Source: an uncultured Pseudomonadales bacterium (GTDB lineage: Bacteria; Pseudomonadota; Gammaproteobacteria; Pseudomonadales; Azotimanducaceae). Taken from it: 64,000 nucleotides of DNA. Under the pieces are notes generated by a model. It had not been told where the DNA came from and made no database searches. It saw nothing but the letters and a program-made list of their open reading frames with translations. Below, one piece after another: positions 25,979 to 37,531 of the stretch. The stretch spans positions 3,093,617-3,157,616 of the forward strand of contig OX638346.1 of the NCBI GenBank assembly GCA_951813515.1, written 5' to 3'. The first letter of the stretch is position 1; the number at the start of each line of letters is the position of its first letter. The position numbers were made by a program, and so were the translations under genes.

Positions 25979-27118
25979 GTGAAATCACCGATTTGCGACA
26001 TGCTGGGCTGCGACTTCCCGCTGCTTGCGTTCAGCCATTGCCGGGACGTGGTGGCGGCGGTCTCGAACGCTGGCGGGTTCGGCGTGCTCGGCGCGGTGGG
26101 TCACACGCCGGAGACCCTCGACATCGAGTTGTCCTGGATCGACGATCAGGTGAAGGGCAAGCCCTATGGCGTTGACCTGATCGTGCCGACGAGTCTCGAC
26201 AGCAAGGAGGAGGCGCTGGCGGTCGAGGAACTCGAGCAGCGTATCCCGCCGGAGCACACGGCGTATGTGTGCAGTCTTCTCGCCCAATACGGCATACCTA
26301 CGGATGACCTCTACGTGGATCGTCCCCGGACGGGTGTCGGCGACAACTACCGGGCAAAGGGAGCGCGGCTCGTCCTCGACGCGGCGTTCTGTCACCCGAT
26401 CCGGCTTGTTGCGAACGCCCTCGGGGTGCCGCCGCCGTTCATGCTGGATCGGGCTCGGCGGGAAGGCGTACCCGTGGCGGCGCTCACCGGCGCGCGCGAG
26501 CATGCCATCAAGCATGCGGAGGCGGGCGTCGATATCCTCGTCGTGGCGGGAACGGAGGCAGGTGGCCATTGTGGCGAGGTCTCCACCCTGGTCCTGATTC
26601 CGGAGGTGCTGGAGGCGATCAGGCCGTACGGTGAGATTCCCGTTCTCGGTGCGGGCGGGATCGCCACGGGCAGGCAGATGGCGGCGGTGATGGCCATGGG
26701 TGCCCACGGCGTGTGGACTGGCTCGGTGTGGCTGACTACGGTGGAAGCGGAGACCGCGCCGGCCGTCAAGGAGAAGTATCTCTCAGCCAGTTCCCGCCAG
26801 ACCGTGCGCTCGCGCAGCCGCACCGGCAAGTACACGCGCCAGTTGCGTTCGCCCTGGACGGATGCCTGGCACGCGGAAGACGCGCCCGAACCATTGCCGA
26901 TGCCGTTGCAACAGCTTGTCAGCGGCCCGCCGCTACGAAAGATCGCGCAACTCGCTGAGACCGGCCATCCCGGGGCGAAGCAGTTGACGACTTACTTCGT
27001 GGGTCAGGCGGTGGGCCTGATGAACCAGGTGCGCCCCGTGCGGCAGGTCGTCTACGACTTCATGGAGGACTTCGTCAACGCGGCGGAAAGGCTACAGGCG
27101 TTCGTCGACGAGGATTAG
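25979..27118 (+). CDS. Nitronate monooxygenase-like FMN enzyme (NMO/2-nitropropane dioxygenase family)
   Basis: A 379-residue TIM-barrel flavoprotein with a GTG start at 25979 preceded by GGAGG. Family marks: SNAGGFGVLGAVGHTPETL near the N terminus, VAGTEAGGHCGEVSTLVLIP (about residue 185) for FMN phosphate binding, and VLGAGGIATGRQMAAVMAMGAHGVW (about 222). Known members oxidise alkyl nitronates or act as flavin enoyl reductases, so the exact reaction is open. Third gene of the TauD-glutaredoxin cluster. The C-terminal 120 residues (LSASSRQTVRSRSRTGKYTRQ onward) are longer than in the shortest bacterial NMOs but occur in this subgroup. Confidence 0.87.
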   Translation: MKSPICDMLGCDFPLLAFSHCRDVVAAVSNAGGFGVLGAVGHTPETLDIELSWIDDQVKGKPYGVDLIVPTSLDSKEEALAVEELEQRIPPEHTAYVCSLLAQYGIPTDDLYVDRPRTGVGDNYRAKGARLVLDAAFCHPIRLVANALGVPPPFMLDRARREGVPVAALTGAREHAIKHAEAGVDILVVAGTEAGGHCGEVSTLVLIPEVLEAIRPYGEIPVLGAGGIATGRQMAAVMAMGAHGVWTGSVWLTTVEAETAPAVKEKYLSASSRQTVRSRSRTGKYTRQLRSPWTDAWHAEDAPEPLPMPLQQLVSGPPLRKIAQLAETGHPGAKQLTTYFVGQAVGLMNQVRPVRQVVYDFMEDFVNAAERLQAFVDED

Positions 27119-27225
27119 ATGCGATGTGGCCGGAGCGGCATTGGGAATCGGTGCTCGACAAGCGCGTTCGACGTCGGTTTTCGTGGCGGCTAGGTGGAGG
27201 AGGGGCCGCTCCTAGCCCGCGATCA

Positions 27226-27255
27226 TCGCGGCCCTTGGTGACACATACGGGTTAG
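27226..27255. repeat. Dispersed 30-bp repeat, copy 1
   Basis: TCGCGGCCCTTGGTGACACA followed by TACGGGTTAG; it matches 48900-48929 at 28 of 30 positions. Just upstream are two inverted repeats: GGCTAGG (27190-27196) with CCTAGCC (27211-27217), and CCGCGAT with ATCGCGG around 27224. Possibly part of a transcription terminator or a degenerate mobile repeat. Its last bases overlap the stop codon of the small gene at 27252. Confidence 0.6.
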
Positions 27256-27383
27256 AGAAGCGTTGCGTTGACCACATAGGCTGCCACCAGGGCGCCCACG
27301 ATCACGATGCCTAGCTTGGTAGCGAACCACCAGTCCCGGTCTGCCTTTCGACCGCTTGGAAGAGTCTCATGCCGTTCGAACAT
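27252..27383 (-). CDS. 43-residue single-pass membrane protein
   Basis: Starts ATG 27383 and reads MFERHETLPSGRKADRDWWF, then a membrane helix ATKLGIVIVGALVAAYVVNA and TLL before TAA. There is no family name I recognise. The helix resembles the one that ends the next gene upstream on the same strand (TKLGIVIVGALVAA versus SKLGLAVFAAGVAA), 9 bp away, so the two may be a duplicated pair of small membrane proteins. The charged N terminus probably faces the cytoplasm. Coding status rests on the clean frame, the helix and the neighbour similarity only. Confidence 0.5.
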   Translation of the reverse strand: MFERHETLPSGRKADRDWWFATKLGIVIVGALVAAYVVNATLL

Positions 27384-27392
27384 CGTTGCCTA

Positions 27393-27644
27393 CTATAGCC
27401 AGCCTTGACTTTCGACGAATTTTAACGCGGCCACGCCCGCTGCAAAAACAGCTAGTCCCAACTTGCTACCTTCGATCATCGTGACATGTCGAAACCTGCG
27501 TGCTTCTGCCTCAAGCTCAATCGATTCCGCTCTGAGTCGCCTCAACTCGGCCGTTGCCCGTTCGTCTTCCAGTTTCACTCGATTGTCCTTCTGCGCGAAG
27601 TAACCGAGAGCCCGAATGACCACATGATGATTCGGCTCTGGCAC
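27393..27644 (-). CDS. Small coiled-coil protein with C-terminal membrane helix
   Basis: From a possible GTG at 27644 the frame gives 83 residues: PEPNHHVVIRALGYFAQKDN, then an Arg/Glu-rich helix likely to form a coiled coil (VKLEDERATAELRRLRAESI and ELEAEARRFRHVT), then a C-terminal membrane span (SKLGLAVFAAGVAALKFVES) ending QGWL. The frame stays open upstream to 27890 and into the amidohydrolase 3' end, so the start is uncertain; GTG 27623 is another option. The layout of soluble coil plus tail anchor resembles small phage or toxin-like membrane proteins, but I do not recognise it. Confidence 0.45.
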   Translation of the reverse strand: MPEPNHHVVIRALGYFAQKDNRVKLEDERATAELRRLRAESIELEAEARRFRHVTMIEGSKLGLAVFAAGVAALKFVESQGWL

Positions 27645-27792
27645 CGCAAGCTGCAAGTTCTGAGTGTGGACGTTGCAGTTACGTGCTGCCAGTGGAGTGC
27701 AACCCGAAGGTTCGTAGGAGATCGACCCCGGAGTCTGTACTTTGCGGGCTTGGCTCAGAATACGCTGAAACAGCGTCAGCGCCCCAAGTCCG

Positions 27793-28875
27793 TCAGCCGG
27801 ATGGCTTGACGTCCATCGAGTAGCTGCGGGCGGCCGTCCGATAGAACACGTCGTCCTTTTCGTCCTGTGACAATCCAAGATCGTTCGCAATGCGTTTGAA
27901 GGCGTTCCACATGTTGCCGTAGGAGAACGACGCCTTGTCGACGGGGAAATTCGACTCGTACATGCACCGGGACGCTCCTAAGCAGTCGATCAGGTGGGCG
28001 AAATAAGGCCGCCACAGCTCTGCGAGGGTTGCCGAGTCTGCCGGGACATCCCAGTTCTCGTAGCCGAAGCCGTAGTTCACCATCCCGCAACCGCCTGTCT
28101 TCACGACGATGTTCGGGCAGCGGGATAACATCTCGATTCCGCGCTTCCATTCTTCGAACACCTGCCCTTCGCGCTGGCCCGCATAGGGTCCCACCGCGAT
28201 GGGTCCGCCGATGTGGTTGAGGACGATGGTGACGCCGGGAAAGGCGTTGGCCAGGTCCGCCACCTCGTCCAGTTGGCTCTGGTAGCCCCAGCAGTCGAAG
28301 GTGAGCCCGAGTTCATCGAGCGCGGCGAAACCTTCTTTGAAGGCGGGCAGGCCCAGGAGACCCCTGGTGCCGGCGGTGGGATGGTGCGACTGCGGCATGT
28401 CGGGAGATGCGTGCCAGCCGTGGGCATGACGGATTCCGCGGAAGTTGCGCCCCGCCGCCTGGTGCGCCTGGAGCACGTCTTTTGCCTGCGCGCCCAGGGT
28501 GAGGTTCGTGAAGCCGACGATGGCGCCGCAGCAGCGAACACCCCGCGAAGCGAGCCTTGCCGAAAAGTCCTGCACGAATTCCGTCTCGCCCACCGGCGCG
28601 TCCGGTCCGCCGCCCCTGCGGTACTTGTAGCGGCACTCGACGAACACGGTGTCGATGACGTTGTGGCCCGCGCCGCGGATGTCCTCGATGAGTTCATCCT
28701 CGAGATAGACCCGGTGCTGGCGGGTGCCCGGCGGCGGCTCTGGCAGCGACCGGCGGTCCCACAGGTGATGGTGCGGATCGATGATCGGCTGCTCTGGGTC
28801 GATCGGGTCTTCTGACGTTTGCTCAAGCCAGCGCTTCAGGTTTGCGTCGGGAGTTTCTCTCGGCTGTTCGTCCAT
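27793..28875 (-). CDS. Amidohydrolase family 2 metal-dependent hydrolase
   Basis: A 360-residue TIM-barrel protein of the amidohydrolase-related (PF04909-type) group. The N-terminal metal motif is IIDPHHHLWDRRSLP (about residue 32); further expected ligands are GIRHAHGWHA (about 150), the His in IVLNHIGGP (about 222) and a C-terminal acidic site in MYESNFPVDKASFSYG (about 315). Members act on lactones, carboxylated aromatics or 2-pyrone-4,6-dicarboxylate. It lies 39 bp downstream of the PEP-utilising protein on the same strand, suggesting cotranscription. ATG 28875 has AGGA at a weak spacing. Confidence 0.86.
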   Translation of the reverse strand: MDEQPRETPDANLKRWLEQTSEDPIDPEQPIIDPHHHLWDRRSLPEPPPGTRQHRVYLEDELIEDIRGAGHNVIDTVFVECRYKYRRGGGPDAPVGETEFVQDFSARLASRGVRCCGAIVGFTNLTLGAQAKDVLQAHQAAGRNFRGIRHAHGWHASPDMPQSHHPTAGTRGLLGLPAFKEGFAALDELGLTFDCWGYQSQLDEVADLANAFPGVTIVLNHIGGPIAVGPYAGQREGQVFEEWKRGIEMLSRCPNIVVKTGGCGMVNYGFGYENWDVPADSATLAELWRPYFAHLIDCLGASRCMYESNFPVDKASFSYGNMWNAFKRIANDLGLSQDEKDDVFYRTAARSYSMDVKPSG

Positions 28876-28914
28876 GTCGGATCCTGCGTAGTTGGGTTTG
28901 CGTTGGGTCTGCGG

Positions 28915-31734
<2,820 letters not shown>

Positions 31735-31918
31735 TCGTTGTCTCCGTGATCCAAGGTTGAACTCGCGTTAGTTTACATCGGCAAACGGTGCGTTCGACCG
31801 GCGAGCGGCACCGTGTGCGGATCGTGGCGCGGGTTCGCGCGGCATGAGCCCCGGCGGCGGGTTGAGTCGGACACGCCAAGCTGGTCGAATATCGACATAG
31901 TCAGTCTGGATGGTAGCC

Positions 31919-32752
31919 ATGGGAAGAGCGATCGCATCGATCATCATCGCGGCGGCAGTCGCCCAGCCGGCGGTCTCGGCCAACGAGGAAGAAATGCTCA
32001 CCAACGAGGACGTTCTCGTGATGAGCGAGGCTGGACTTACGGAACGTGTGATTGTCGCCAAGATCATGGCGTCCGAGACGGACTTCGACATCTCGCGAGA
32101 GGAACTCGTGGCTCTTTCCAACGCTGGCGTTGGAGCTTCCGTGCTCGAGGCGATGGTGAAGAAGACGGTGCCGTCTGCGGGCCCTGACGCGACTACCACC
32201 TACGCGCAGCGCTTCGAAGGCACGCCCTGTCCCGCCTCGGGGCTTTTCTTCGAGGACGAACAGGGGGAACTGCGCGGCATCGACCCCCAGGTGCCGCAGA
32301 TTCGACGCGGCAACACCGTGTTGCCCGCCGTGACCGGGGGCATCATTCCGGCGAAGGCCACGGCGGCGGTAAGGGGCGCGACATCCGATACGCGCATCAG
32401 GAGTCGGGCGCCGACATTCTGGTTCTGCCCTTCGGACCTGGAGTATTCGGGAAACCCTGCGGGCATGGTGGATCCGAGGGAGTTTGTGCTGGTCGTGCTA
32501 AAGGCAAGCAAGAACCGGGAGGAGCGCTCCGTTGACGTCGGCAGCGTGGGGATCACTGGTCAGACCGGCATTCCACCCCGTCTGATCCGGCGCGCGAAGT
32601 TCGAGAACGTTGGCTTTGGTGTCTATCGGATCACCCCGAGGTCAAGCCTGAAGCCGGGCGAGTACGGCTTCTTCCACCCGGGAGGCCGGTCTGGCGACAG
32701 GGGAGTTTCGGGCAGCGCGAAGATGTACGCCTTCGGTGTGGATAGGCGTTAG
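31919..32752 (+). CDS. Secreted hypothetical protein with paired helical motif
   Basis: A 277-residue protein from ATG 31919 with signal peptide MGRAIASIIIAAAVAQPAVSA. The mature N terminus holds a helical motif also seen in other bacterial secreted proteins: LTNEDVLVMSEAGLTERVIV then AKIMASETDFDISREELVAL and SNAGVGASVLEAMVKK. The rest (from GTPCPASGLFFEDE) is beta-rich, with repeated Pro/Gly turns and a FWFCPSDLEY segment, and ends in KPGEYGFFHPGG, a phrase found in some periplasmic beta-sandwich proteins. I do not recognise a function. It is divergent from the PEP-utilising gene with a 184-bp gap. Confidence 0.7.
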   Translation: MGRAIASIIIAAAVAQPAVSANEEEMLTNEDVLVMSEAGLTERVIVAKIMASETDFDISREELVALSNAGVGASVLEAMVKKTVPSAGPDATTTYAQRFEGTPCPASGLFFEDEQGELRGIDPQVPQIRRGNTVLPAVTGGIIPAKATAAVRGATSDTRIRSRAPTFWFCPSDLEYSGNPAGMVDPREFVLVVLKASKNREERSVDVGSVGITGQTGIPPRLIRRAKFENVGFGVYRITPRSSLKPGEYGFFHPGGRSGDRGVSGSAKMYAFGVDRR

Positions 32753-32870
32753 AGCCGGGAAGTCACGCATGGGCGGGTCGTAGAGCCATCGACCGGTTTG
32801 CGAAAGACCATCAACGCACGGTGTCTCATTCGCCCGGTCTGACCGGCTCGCGCGGTGCGGAACCCGTCGC

Positions 32871-33502
32871 TCAGCTGTCCAGCCCGTACAACGCGGTCAC
32901 GTTGCCGTGGGTCACTCTTTCCATGTATTCCACGGGCATGCCGGCGAAATTGCGCGCGACGGCCTCGCGACTATGAGGCCAGGTCGAGTCGTCGTGGGGG
33001 AAGTCCGAACCCCACATCCCTTTCCGACATCCCGTAGCCTCGGCGTTCTCGCGTGAGGCGAGCATCAGGTGCCGGTAGTCCTTGTTGCTCATGCCGGCGT
33101 ACACTCCGGTGCGGCTGCCCCGGAGGCTCTCCGGGTCAATGCCGGCGTCTTCCAGCGCCCGCCAGCACGTCTCCAGCATCATGCGCTGCTGCGGGTCGAG
33201 CAACTGGGCTTCCAGCGGCGAGATCCGGCAGAACTCGGCATTGAACTGGTCGATATCGTCAATGAAGGCACCGTAACGACACGCGGGCCACTCCACCGGT
33301 CCGTCCGGGAACAACTGGCCCACGCGGCGACGCCGGATCCAGGCGTGCCTTCGGTTACGGCCGTCTGGCCGGAATCCAGCAGGCGCCAGAAAGTCTCGAG
33401 GTCTGGTCCGCCGGGAAATCGGCAGGCCATGCCGACGATGGCGATGGGTTGCCAGGCGGTTTCGTTGGCGGCCTGGTCGGCTGTCGATTCGGACGAGGAC
33501 AT
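32871..33502 (-). pseudogene. Chimeric remnant: polyketide-synthase KS N terminus joined to amidohydrolase C terminus
   Basis: From ATG 33502 the frame reads a type I PKS ketosynthase start: [10 protein letters not shown], then [40 protein letters not shown]. At about 33335-33345 the frame shifts by one; the adjacent frame continues the ketosynthase ([57 protein letters not shown]). It then switches at about 33020-33030 into an amidohydrolase tail: [20 protein letters not shown] and [15 protein letters not shown]. The catalytic Cys region of the KS is absent. So two unrelated gene ends were joined by deletion and the result carries a frameshift. It lies 2 bp below the SulP gene on the same strand, implying an original SulP-PKS gene order. 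Confidence 0.85.
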
Positions 33503-33504
33503 GT

Positions 33505-35706
33505 CTACTCCTGCGCGTCGGCCTGCGCCGGAAACTGGCTGTCCGCTGCCAAAATATATCGATATAGGCGCAAGGCCAGTGCGCTGTCGCTCTCTTCGAG
33601 CAGTCGCAGGGCGGCGGGGGTCAGGACGACGGTCTGGCACGCCACGTCGGTAACGGTATTGCGTGTCGGGGCCTGCGGTCCGAGGATCCGAGTCTCGACG
33701 ACATCGCCTGGGCCGCGTTGGTCGACGCGCTCGCCTTCCTCGTCGAACACCGAGGCGCGGCCGGCTGTCAATAGCTGAACACCTGCAGATGCGGCATCGG
33801 TGGCGACGATGGATTCGTCGGGACCGTAGTAGCGCACCTGTGCCCATTCGCCAAGCGCTTCGATGAGTTCTTCGAACTCGGACTGGCGGTCGAGATGGCG
33901 TTCCATCGCGTCCGCGACGCGGTCCAGCAATGCGCCAGCCTCTTCGTCGTGCCTCTCCCGGTAGTCTTCTATGAGAGTGTCCTCGCATTGTTCGAGGCCG
34001 CCGTCGGCGTCGGCCGCGAAGTGCGCGTTGTCGAGTACCGCCGGCGGGAGGTTGTGTTTGAACTCGCGGCGAAGCTTCTCGGGCGCGGCGCAGACCACCA
34101 CCCGCGTCCCCTCACCCCGCGCGGCGCGCATGAATCTGCAAAGCGCGTTGACCGCGGAAAAGTCGACACCGGAAACGGCTTCGAAATCCAGCAGGATGCA
34201 TTTCGGTCGCGGTTCAACCGACAGCGATTCCTTGAGGCGGTCGGCCAGGGGATAGCCGCTGCCGAAGAATACGTACCCCTCGAGGCGGTAAGCCTGCGCC
34301 CGTACTCCCTCCGCCTGCAGGATCGCGCGGTCGGGAATCGGACGGGTCCGTTTACTGTGGCGCTCCCGGGCCGTGTACCGGGACTCGATCACGTCCATGC
34401 GGGCGAGGCGGACGACGAAGAAGACGATGGTGATCAGCATGCCGAGTCCCACGCCCTCGAAGAACCCGAAGATCGTGATGGTCAGGAACATGACGACGAT
34501 GATGGCGTAGTCCGTGGCGGGGACGCGCCGTTTGACCTTCACCAGCCACTCTTCGACCATGGCGATGCCGGTGAAGAGCAGAACGCCTCCCATGAGCGGC
34601 ACGGGGACGTGTTTGAGGATCACGTCTCCGAGGAGCAGGGTGGCGCCGATCACGAGGGCGGCGACGACGCCGGTGAAACGCATGTCGACACCGAACATCA
34701 GGCTGCGCATCGAAGTGGGAACGACGTGGCAACCGGGCGGTCCGCCGCCCAAACCGCCGACGAACGCCGCAAGCCCCATGACGCGGAATTCCCGGTCCCA
34801 GTCGAGTTCCCGGTTCGCGGCGAGTTCCAGCCCGCCGACGTACATGACCATGCAGAGCAGCGTGACGAGAAGCAGTGTCAGGATGTTGGGAATCTGTCCC
34901 GCGACCGCGCCCCAGTCCACGAGGGCCAGATCGGCGGGACCGAAGGCCGGCCAGGGTCGACCTTCGGATATGCCGGCAAACAGGAGCCCGGCAGCGCTCG
35001 CCTCATCGCCCGAGATGCCGAGTGCTGCGAACCCAACATGGCATAGCGCTGCGGTTCCCAGGAAACTGAGCGGCAGCAGCAAAAAACTGTTCCAGCGCTT
35101 CGTCGCAAGATAGAGGCCAACGCCATAGGCAATGCCGACACCCCAGTTGGCCGCCACGTACGGATCGAACAGCACGGCCAGCGACTCCCGATCAAGCCGG
35201 ACCCCCATCAGGGACAGCGCGACAAGGCACACGACGCCCCCGGTGCCGGCGACGAAACCGGACGATACCGGATAGGGAATGAACCGGACCAGGTTGGCCA
35301 GGCGGAAGCGGCCGATGAGCAATGTGATCACGGCGGTCGCCATGGCGCACAGCACGATGATCGCGACCATCGTCGCGAACAGCACGTCGCCTTCCAGGGG
35401 GAGCGCGCCGCCGATGACCGCCAGCACGATCAGCGTCGGTACCGGCGGCGCCGAGACCGCGCCCAGGAAACCGCTCCTGAGCGCGATCACGAGGCAGGCA
35501 GCGAGACAGCCGAACAAGACGAGGCCGACGCCCTGGGAGGAGTAGGGCGCAAGCGGGCCGGAAAAGATAAGCGTTGCGAGCGCGATTTCGCCGACCACTA
35601 CGCCGATGCCGGACACGCAGCCGACGGTCAATGCGAGCAGCGTTCTCTTCGTCAGGATGCGTTCCCGGAGGCTGGTTGTGAAGGTTCCGACTCTGTTCTC
35701 TTCCAC
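33505..35706 (-). CDS. SulP anion transporter with STAS and cyclic-nucleotide-binding-like domains
   Basis: About 733 residues from GTG 35706; an in-frame start at 35766 adds 20 residues. The first 420 residues are a SulP membrane domain with about a dozen hydrophobic segments ([41 protein letters not shown], and [19 protein letters not shown]). A STAS domain follows ([20 protein letters not shown], about 505-525), then a C-terminal CNBD-like fold ([20 protein letters not shown] linker, then [20 protein letters not shown] and [12 protein letters not shown]). SulP proteins move sulfate, bicarbonate or dicarboxylates; the SulP-STAS-CNBD order is a known but poorly studied subgroup. The CNBD suggests nucleotide or ligand gating. 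Next gene downstream is the PKS remnant. Confidence 0.88.
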   Translation of the reverse strand: MEENRVGTFTTSLRERILTKRTLLALTVGCVSGIGVVVGEIALATLIFSGPLAPYSSQGVGLVLFGCLAACLVIALRSGFLGAVSAPPVPTLIVLAVIGGALPLEGDVLFATMVAIIVLCAMATAVITLLIGRFRLANLVRFIPYPVSSGFVAGTGGVVCLVALSLMGVRLDRESLAVLFDPYVAANWGVGIAYGVGLYLATKRWNSFLLLPLSFLGTAALCHVGFAALGISGDEASAAGLLFAGISEGRPWPAFGPADLALVDWGAVAGQIPNILTLLLVTLLCMVMYVGGLELAANRELDWDREFRVMGLAAFVGGLGGGPPGCHVVPTSMRSLMFGVDMRFTGVVAALVIGATLLLGDVILKHVPVPLMGGVLLFTGIAMVEEWLVKVKRRVPATDYAIIVVMFLTITIFGFFEGVGLGMLITIVFFVVRLARMDVIESRYTARERHSKRTRPIPDRAILQAEGVRAQAYRLEGYVFFGSGYPLADRLKESLSVEPRPKCILLDFEAVSGVDFSAVNALCRFMRAARGEGTRVVVCAAPEKLRREFKHNLPPAVLDNAHFAADADGGLEQCEDTLIEDYRERHDEEAGALLDRVADAMERHLDRQSEFEELIEALGEWAQVRYYGPDESIVATDAASAGVQLLTAGRASVFDEEGERVDQRGPGDVVETRILGPQAPTRNTVTDVACQTVVLTPAALRLLEESDSALALRLYRYILAADSQFPAQADAQE

Positions 35707-35976
35707 CGTGTGCAACGACCTCCCTGCACCTGACCTTGACTGCGGGCAAGGAACGCCTGATCCCAAGCCGCAGGCGGGAAAGACTATTATCTCTGCTCGG
35801 AAGGCCGATCATTCGGCGCGCAAACAAGATTCGGAGTCTTATCGTGAAGAAATCATACGACTTTTGGAAATCTGTAAAGAACCCTTATCTGCGGAGGCCC
35901 AACAAGCAGTCAACGACAAGGCTGGATGAGAGGGACTGAGGCGAACACTCACCACGATCAAGTTCGGGAGATCTCA

Positions 35977-36801
35977 ATGAAACGTCTGCAGAACAGGGTG
36001 GCCTGGGTGACGGGCTCTTCGCGCGGGATCGGCCGCGTCGTCGCCGAGCATCTCGCGAGCCTCGGAGCGAAGGTCGCGCTGCACGGAACGACGCCCACAT
36101 CGACGCGGCAACTCGGGGAGGCGGACTCGCTCGACGCCGTGGCGAACGACATTGCCACCGCGCACGGGGTGGATGTGCTGCCGGTGCATGGCGACCTGAC
36201 CGATGTCGACACGGTGGCGCGTAACGTCGCTGAGATCCGGGATCGCTTCGGCAGGATCGACATCCTCATCAACAACGCCGGGGGCGATATCGGCTCAACG
36301 GGCGTCACGGGGGAGAACGCTGGCAAGCCGATCGTCAACGACGCCGTCAACATTTCCCTGACCGATGTCGAGACAATTCTCGACCGCAACCTGCGGACGT
36401 GCATTCTTGTCTGCCGGGAAGTGGTTCCGGAGATGATGCAGAGGAACGAGGGCTGGATTGTCACCATCGGCAGCATAGCGGGCCTTTCGGGACATCCGCG
36501 CGAGGTCTCCTATAGCGTCGCCAAGGCCGCGGTGCACGAGTACACGCGGTGCCTTGCCGCGCAGCTTCGTCCCCACGGTGTCTACGCCAACGTCATCGCT
36601 CCAGGCGAGATCATCACCCCCCGGTTCGAAGCCAGCCGCCCGACGCGGGAGGACCGCAAGGTGCAGACGGGCGCGCTTACGCGCTACGGGTGGCCGCAGG
36701 AAGTCGCCAGGGCGGTGGAGTTTTTCGTCACTAGCGATTCGTCGTATGTCACGGGCCAGGTGCTGCGCGTGGACGGCGGAATGCAGCTCTTTCCCGCCTG
36801 A
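35977..36801 (+). CDS. SDR family NAD(P)-dependent oxidoreductase
   Basis: 274 residues from ATG 35977, preceded by GGGAG; the frame is open further upstream but begins with non-conserved residues. Cofactor motif TGSSRGIGRVV at about residues 12-22, structural NNAGGDIG at about 97, catalytic Ser in IGSIAGLSG, Tyr and Lys in YSVAKAA (about 183-187). The C-terminal YVTGQVLRVDGGM is the standard FabG-like ending. The insertion TGVTGENAGKPIVNDAVNIS after the NAG motif is longer than usual and may shape the substrate pocket. It stands alone, divergent from SulP with a 270-bp gap. Confidence 0.91.
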   Translation: MKRLQNRVAWVTGSSRGIGRVVAEHLASLGAKVALHGTTPTSTRQLGEADSLDAVANDIATAHGVDVLPVHGDLTDVDTVARNVAEIRDRFGRIDILINNAGGDIGSTGVTGENAGKPIVNDAVNISLTDVETILDRNLRTCILVCREVVPEMMQRNEGWIVTIGSIAGLSGHPREVSYSVAKAAVHEYTRCLAAQLRPHGVYANVIAPGEIITPRFEASRPTREDRKVQTGALTRYGWPQEVARAVEFFVTSDSSYVTGQVLRVDGGMQLFPA

Positions 36802-36812
36802 CTTTCGTTTCG

Positions 36813-36840
36813 TGACACGTTGTCCTTGACACAATGACAT
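36813..36840 (+). promoter_or_regulatory. Repeated TGACAC motif ahead of phd-vapC
   Basis: TGACAC at 36813-36818 and 36827-36832 and TGACAT at 36835-36840 lie between the SDR stop and the antitoxin start at 36861. The second copy is within TTGACA, a good -35 hexamer, but no matching -10 follows at normal spacing. Phd-type antitoxins bind operator repeats at their own promoter, so an autoregulatory site is plausible. Confidence 0.35.
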
Positions 36841-36860
36841 ATTAGCGGCAAGGTCTGGCC

Positions 36861-37103
36861 ATGATCACCATGCCGGTTGCCGAACTGAAGGCCCAGTTTT
36901 CCAAGGTGCTCGCCGCCGTTCGCGCGGGCGAGCGGGTCGGAGTGCTGTACGGAAAGTCCAGGGAACCTGTTGCCATGATCGTGCCGTACGAGCAGGTGGA
37001 TCTGCCCGAAAGAGACGTGGGGTTCCTCGACGGAAAGGTCAGGATCGTGTTCATGGACGACTTCGATATGACCGAAGAAGAGCTGCTCGGCACCGGCCAA
37101 TAA
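36861..37103 (+). CDS. Phd/YefM-family antitoxin
   Basis: 80 residues. The N-terminal Phd fold (ITMPVAELKAQFSKVLAAVR, GERVGVLYGKSREPVAMIVP) binds DNA; the acidic C-terminal tail (RIVFMDDFDMTEEELLGTG) is the toxin-binding part. The last base of its TAA is the first base of the toxin's ATG (TAATG), so the two are translationally coupled. It neutralises the following PIN-domain toxin and probably represses its own promoter. Confidence 0.88.
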   Translation: MITMPVAELKAQFSKVLAAVRAGERVGVLYGKSREPVAMIVPYEQVDLPERDVGFLDGKVRIVFMDDFDMTEEELLGTGQ

Positions 37104-37501
37104 TGTATCTGCTGGACACGCACGTCCTGCTATGGTCGATCGGGCAGTCACACCTGCTGTCGGCCACGGCGCGGAACATGATCCGGGACCGGGTCAACGA
37201 GGTCGTCGTCAGTTCGGTGTCCCTGTGGGAGATATCCCTGAAATACGGGATCGGAAAGCTCGTCTTGGGCTCCATGGCCCCCGACGACATACCCGGATAC
37301 TGCGACAGCCTGGGCTTCCGGATTCTTGACCTCGACCCCGCGAGCGCTACGACGTATCACACGCTTCCCCGGGTCGCGGAGCATCGTGATCCCTTCGATC
37401 GCATGTTGGTGCACCAGTGCATTCGCCAGCGCGCGACTCTCGTCACCGGCGACAGTCGGCTGGCGCACTACGAGCCATACGGCCTCGCTCGCATTTGGTA
37501 G
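37103..37501 (+). CDS. PIN-domain ribonuclease toxin (VapC-like)
   Basis: 132 residues. PIN acidic residues are visible in YLLDTHVLLWSI (Asp5), SLWEISLKYGIGKL (Glu about 42) and HRDPFDRMLVHQCI (Asp about 97) with TGDSRLAHY (Asp about 114), giving the four-acid magnesium site of an endoribonuclease. The LLDTHxLLW start is typical of PIN toxins paired with Phd rather than VapB antitoxins. Complete in length and unbroken. A second pair of the same kind is at 47206-47834. Confidence 0.9.
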   Translation: MYLLDTHVLLWSIGQSHLLSATARNMIRDRVNEVVVSSVSLWEISLKYGIGKLVLGSMAPDDIPGYCDSLGFRILDLDPASATTYHTLPRVAEHRDPFDRMLVHQCIRQRATLVTGDSRLAHYEPYGLARIW

Positions 37502-37531
37502 CCATCCGGACCCGGATTCGGTCCGGAAAAT

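Noticed and set aside
32871..35706. A functional polyketide biosynthetic cluster
   Set aside because: Only about a third of one ketosynthase domain remains, without its active-site cysteine, and it is frameshifted.
35606..35939. Short plus-strand frames in the SulP/SDR divergent spacer
   Set aside because: Two overlapping frames compete, neither has a ribosome site or a conserved segment, and both run over the SulP start.
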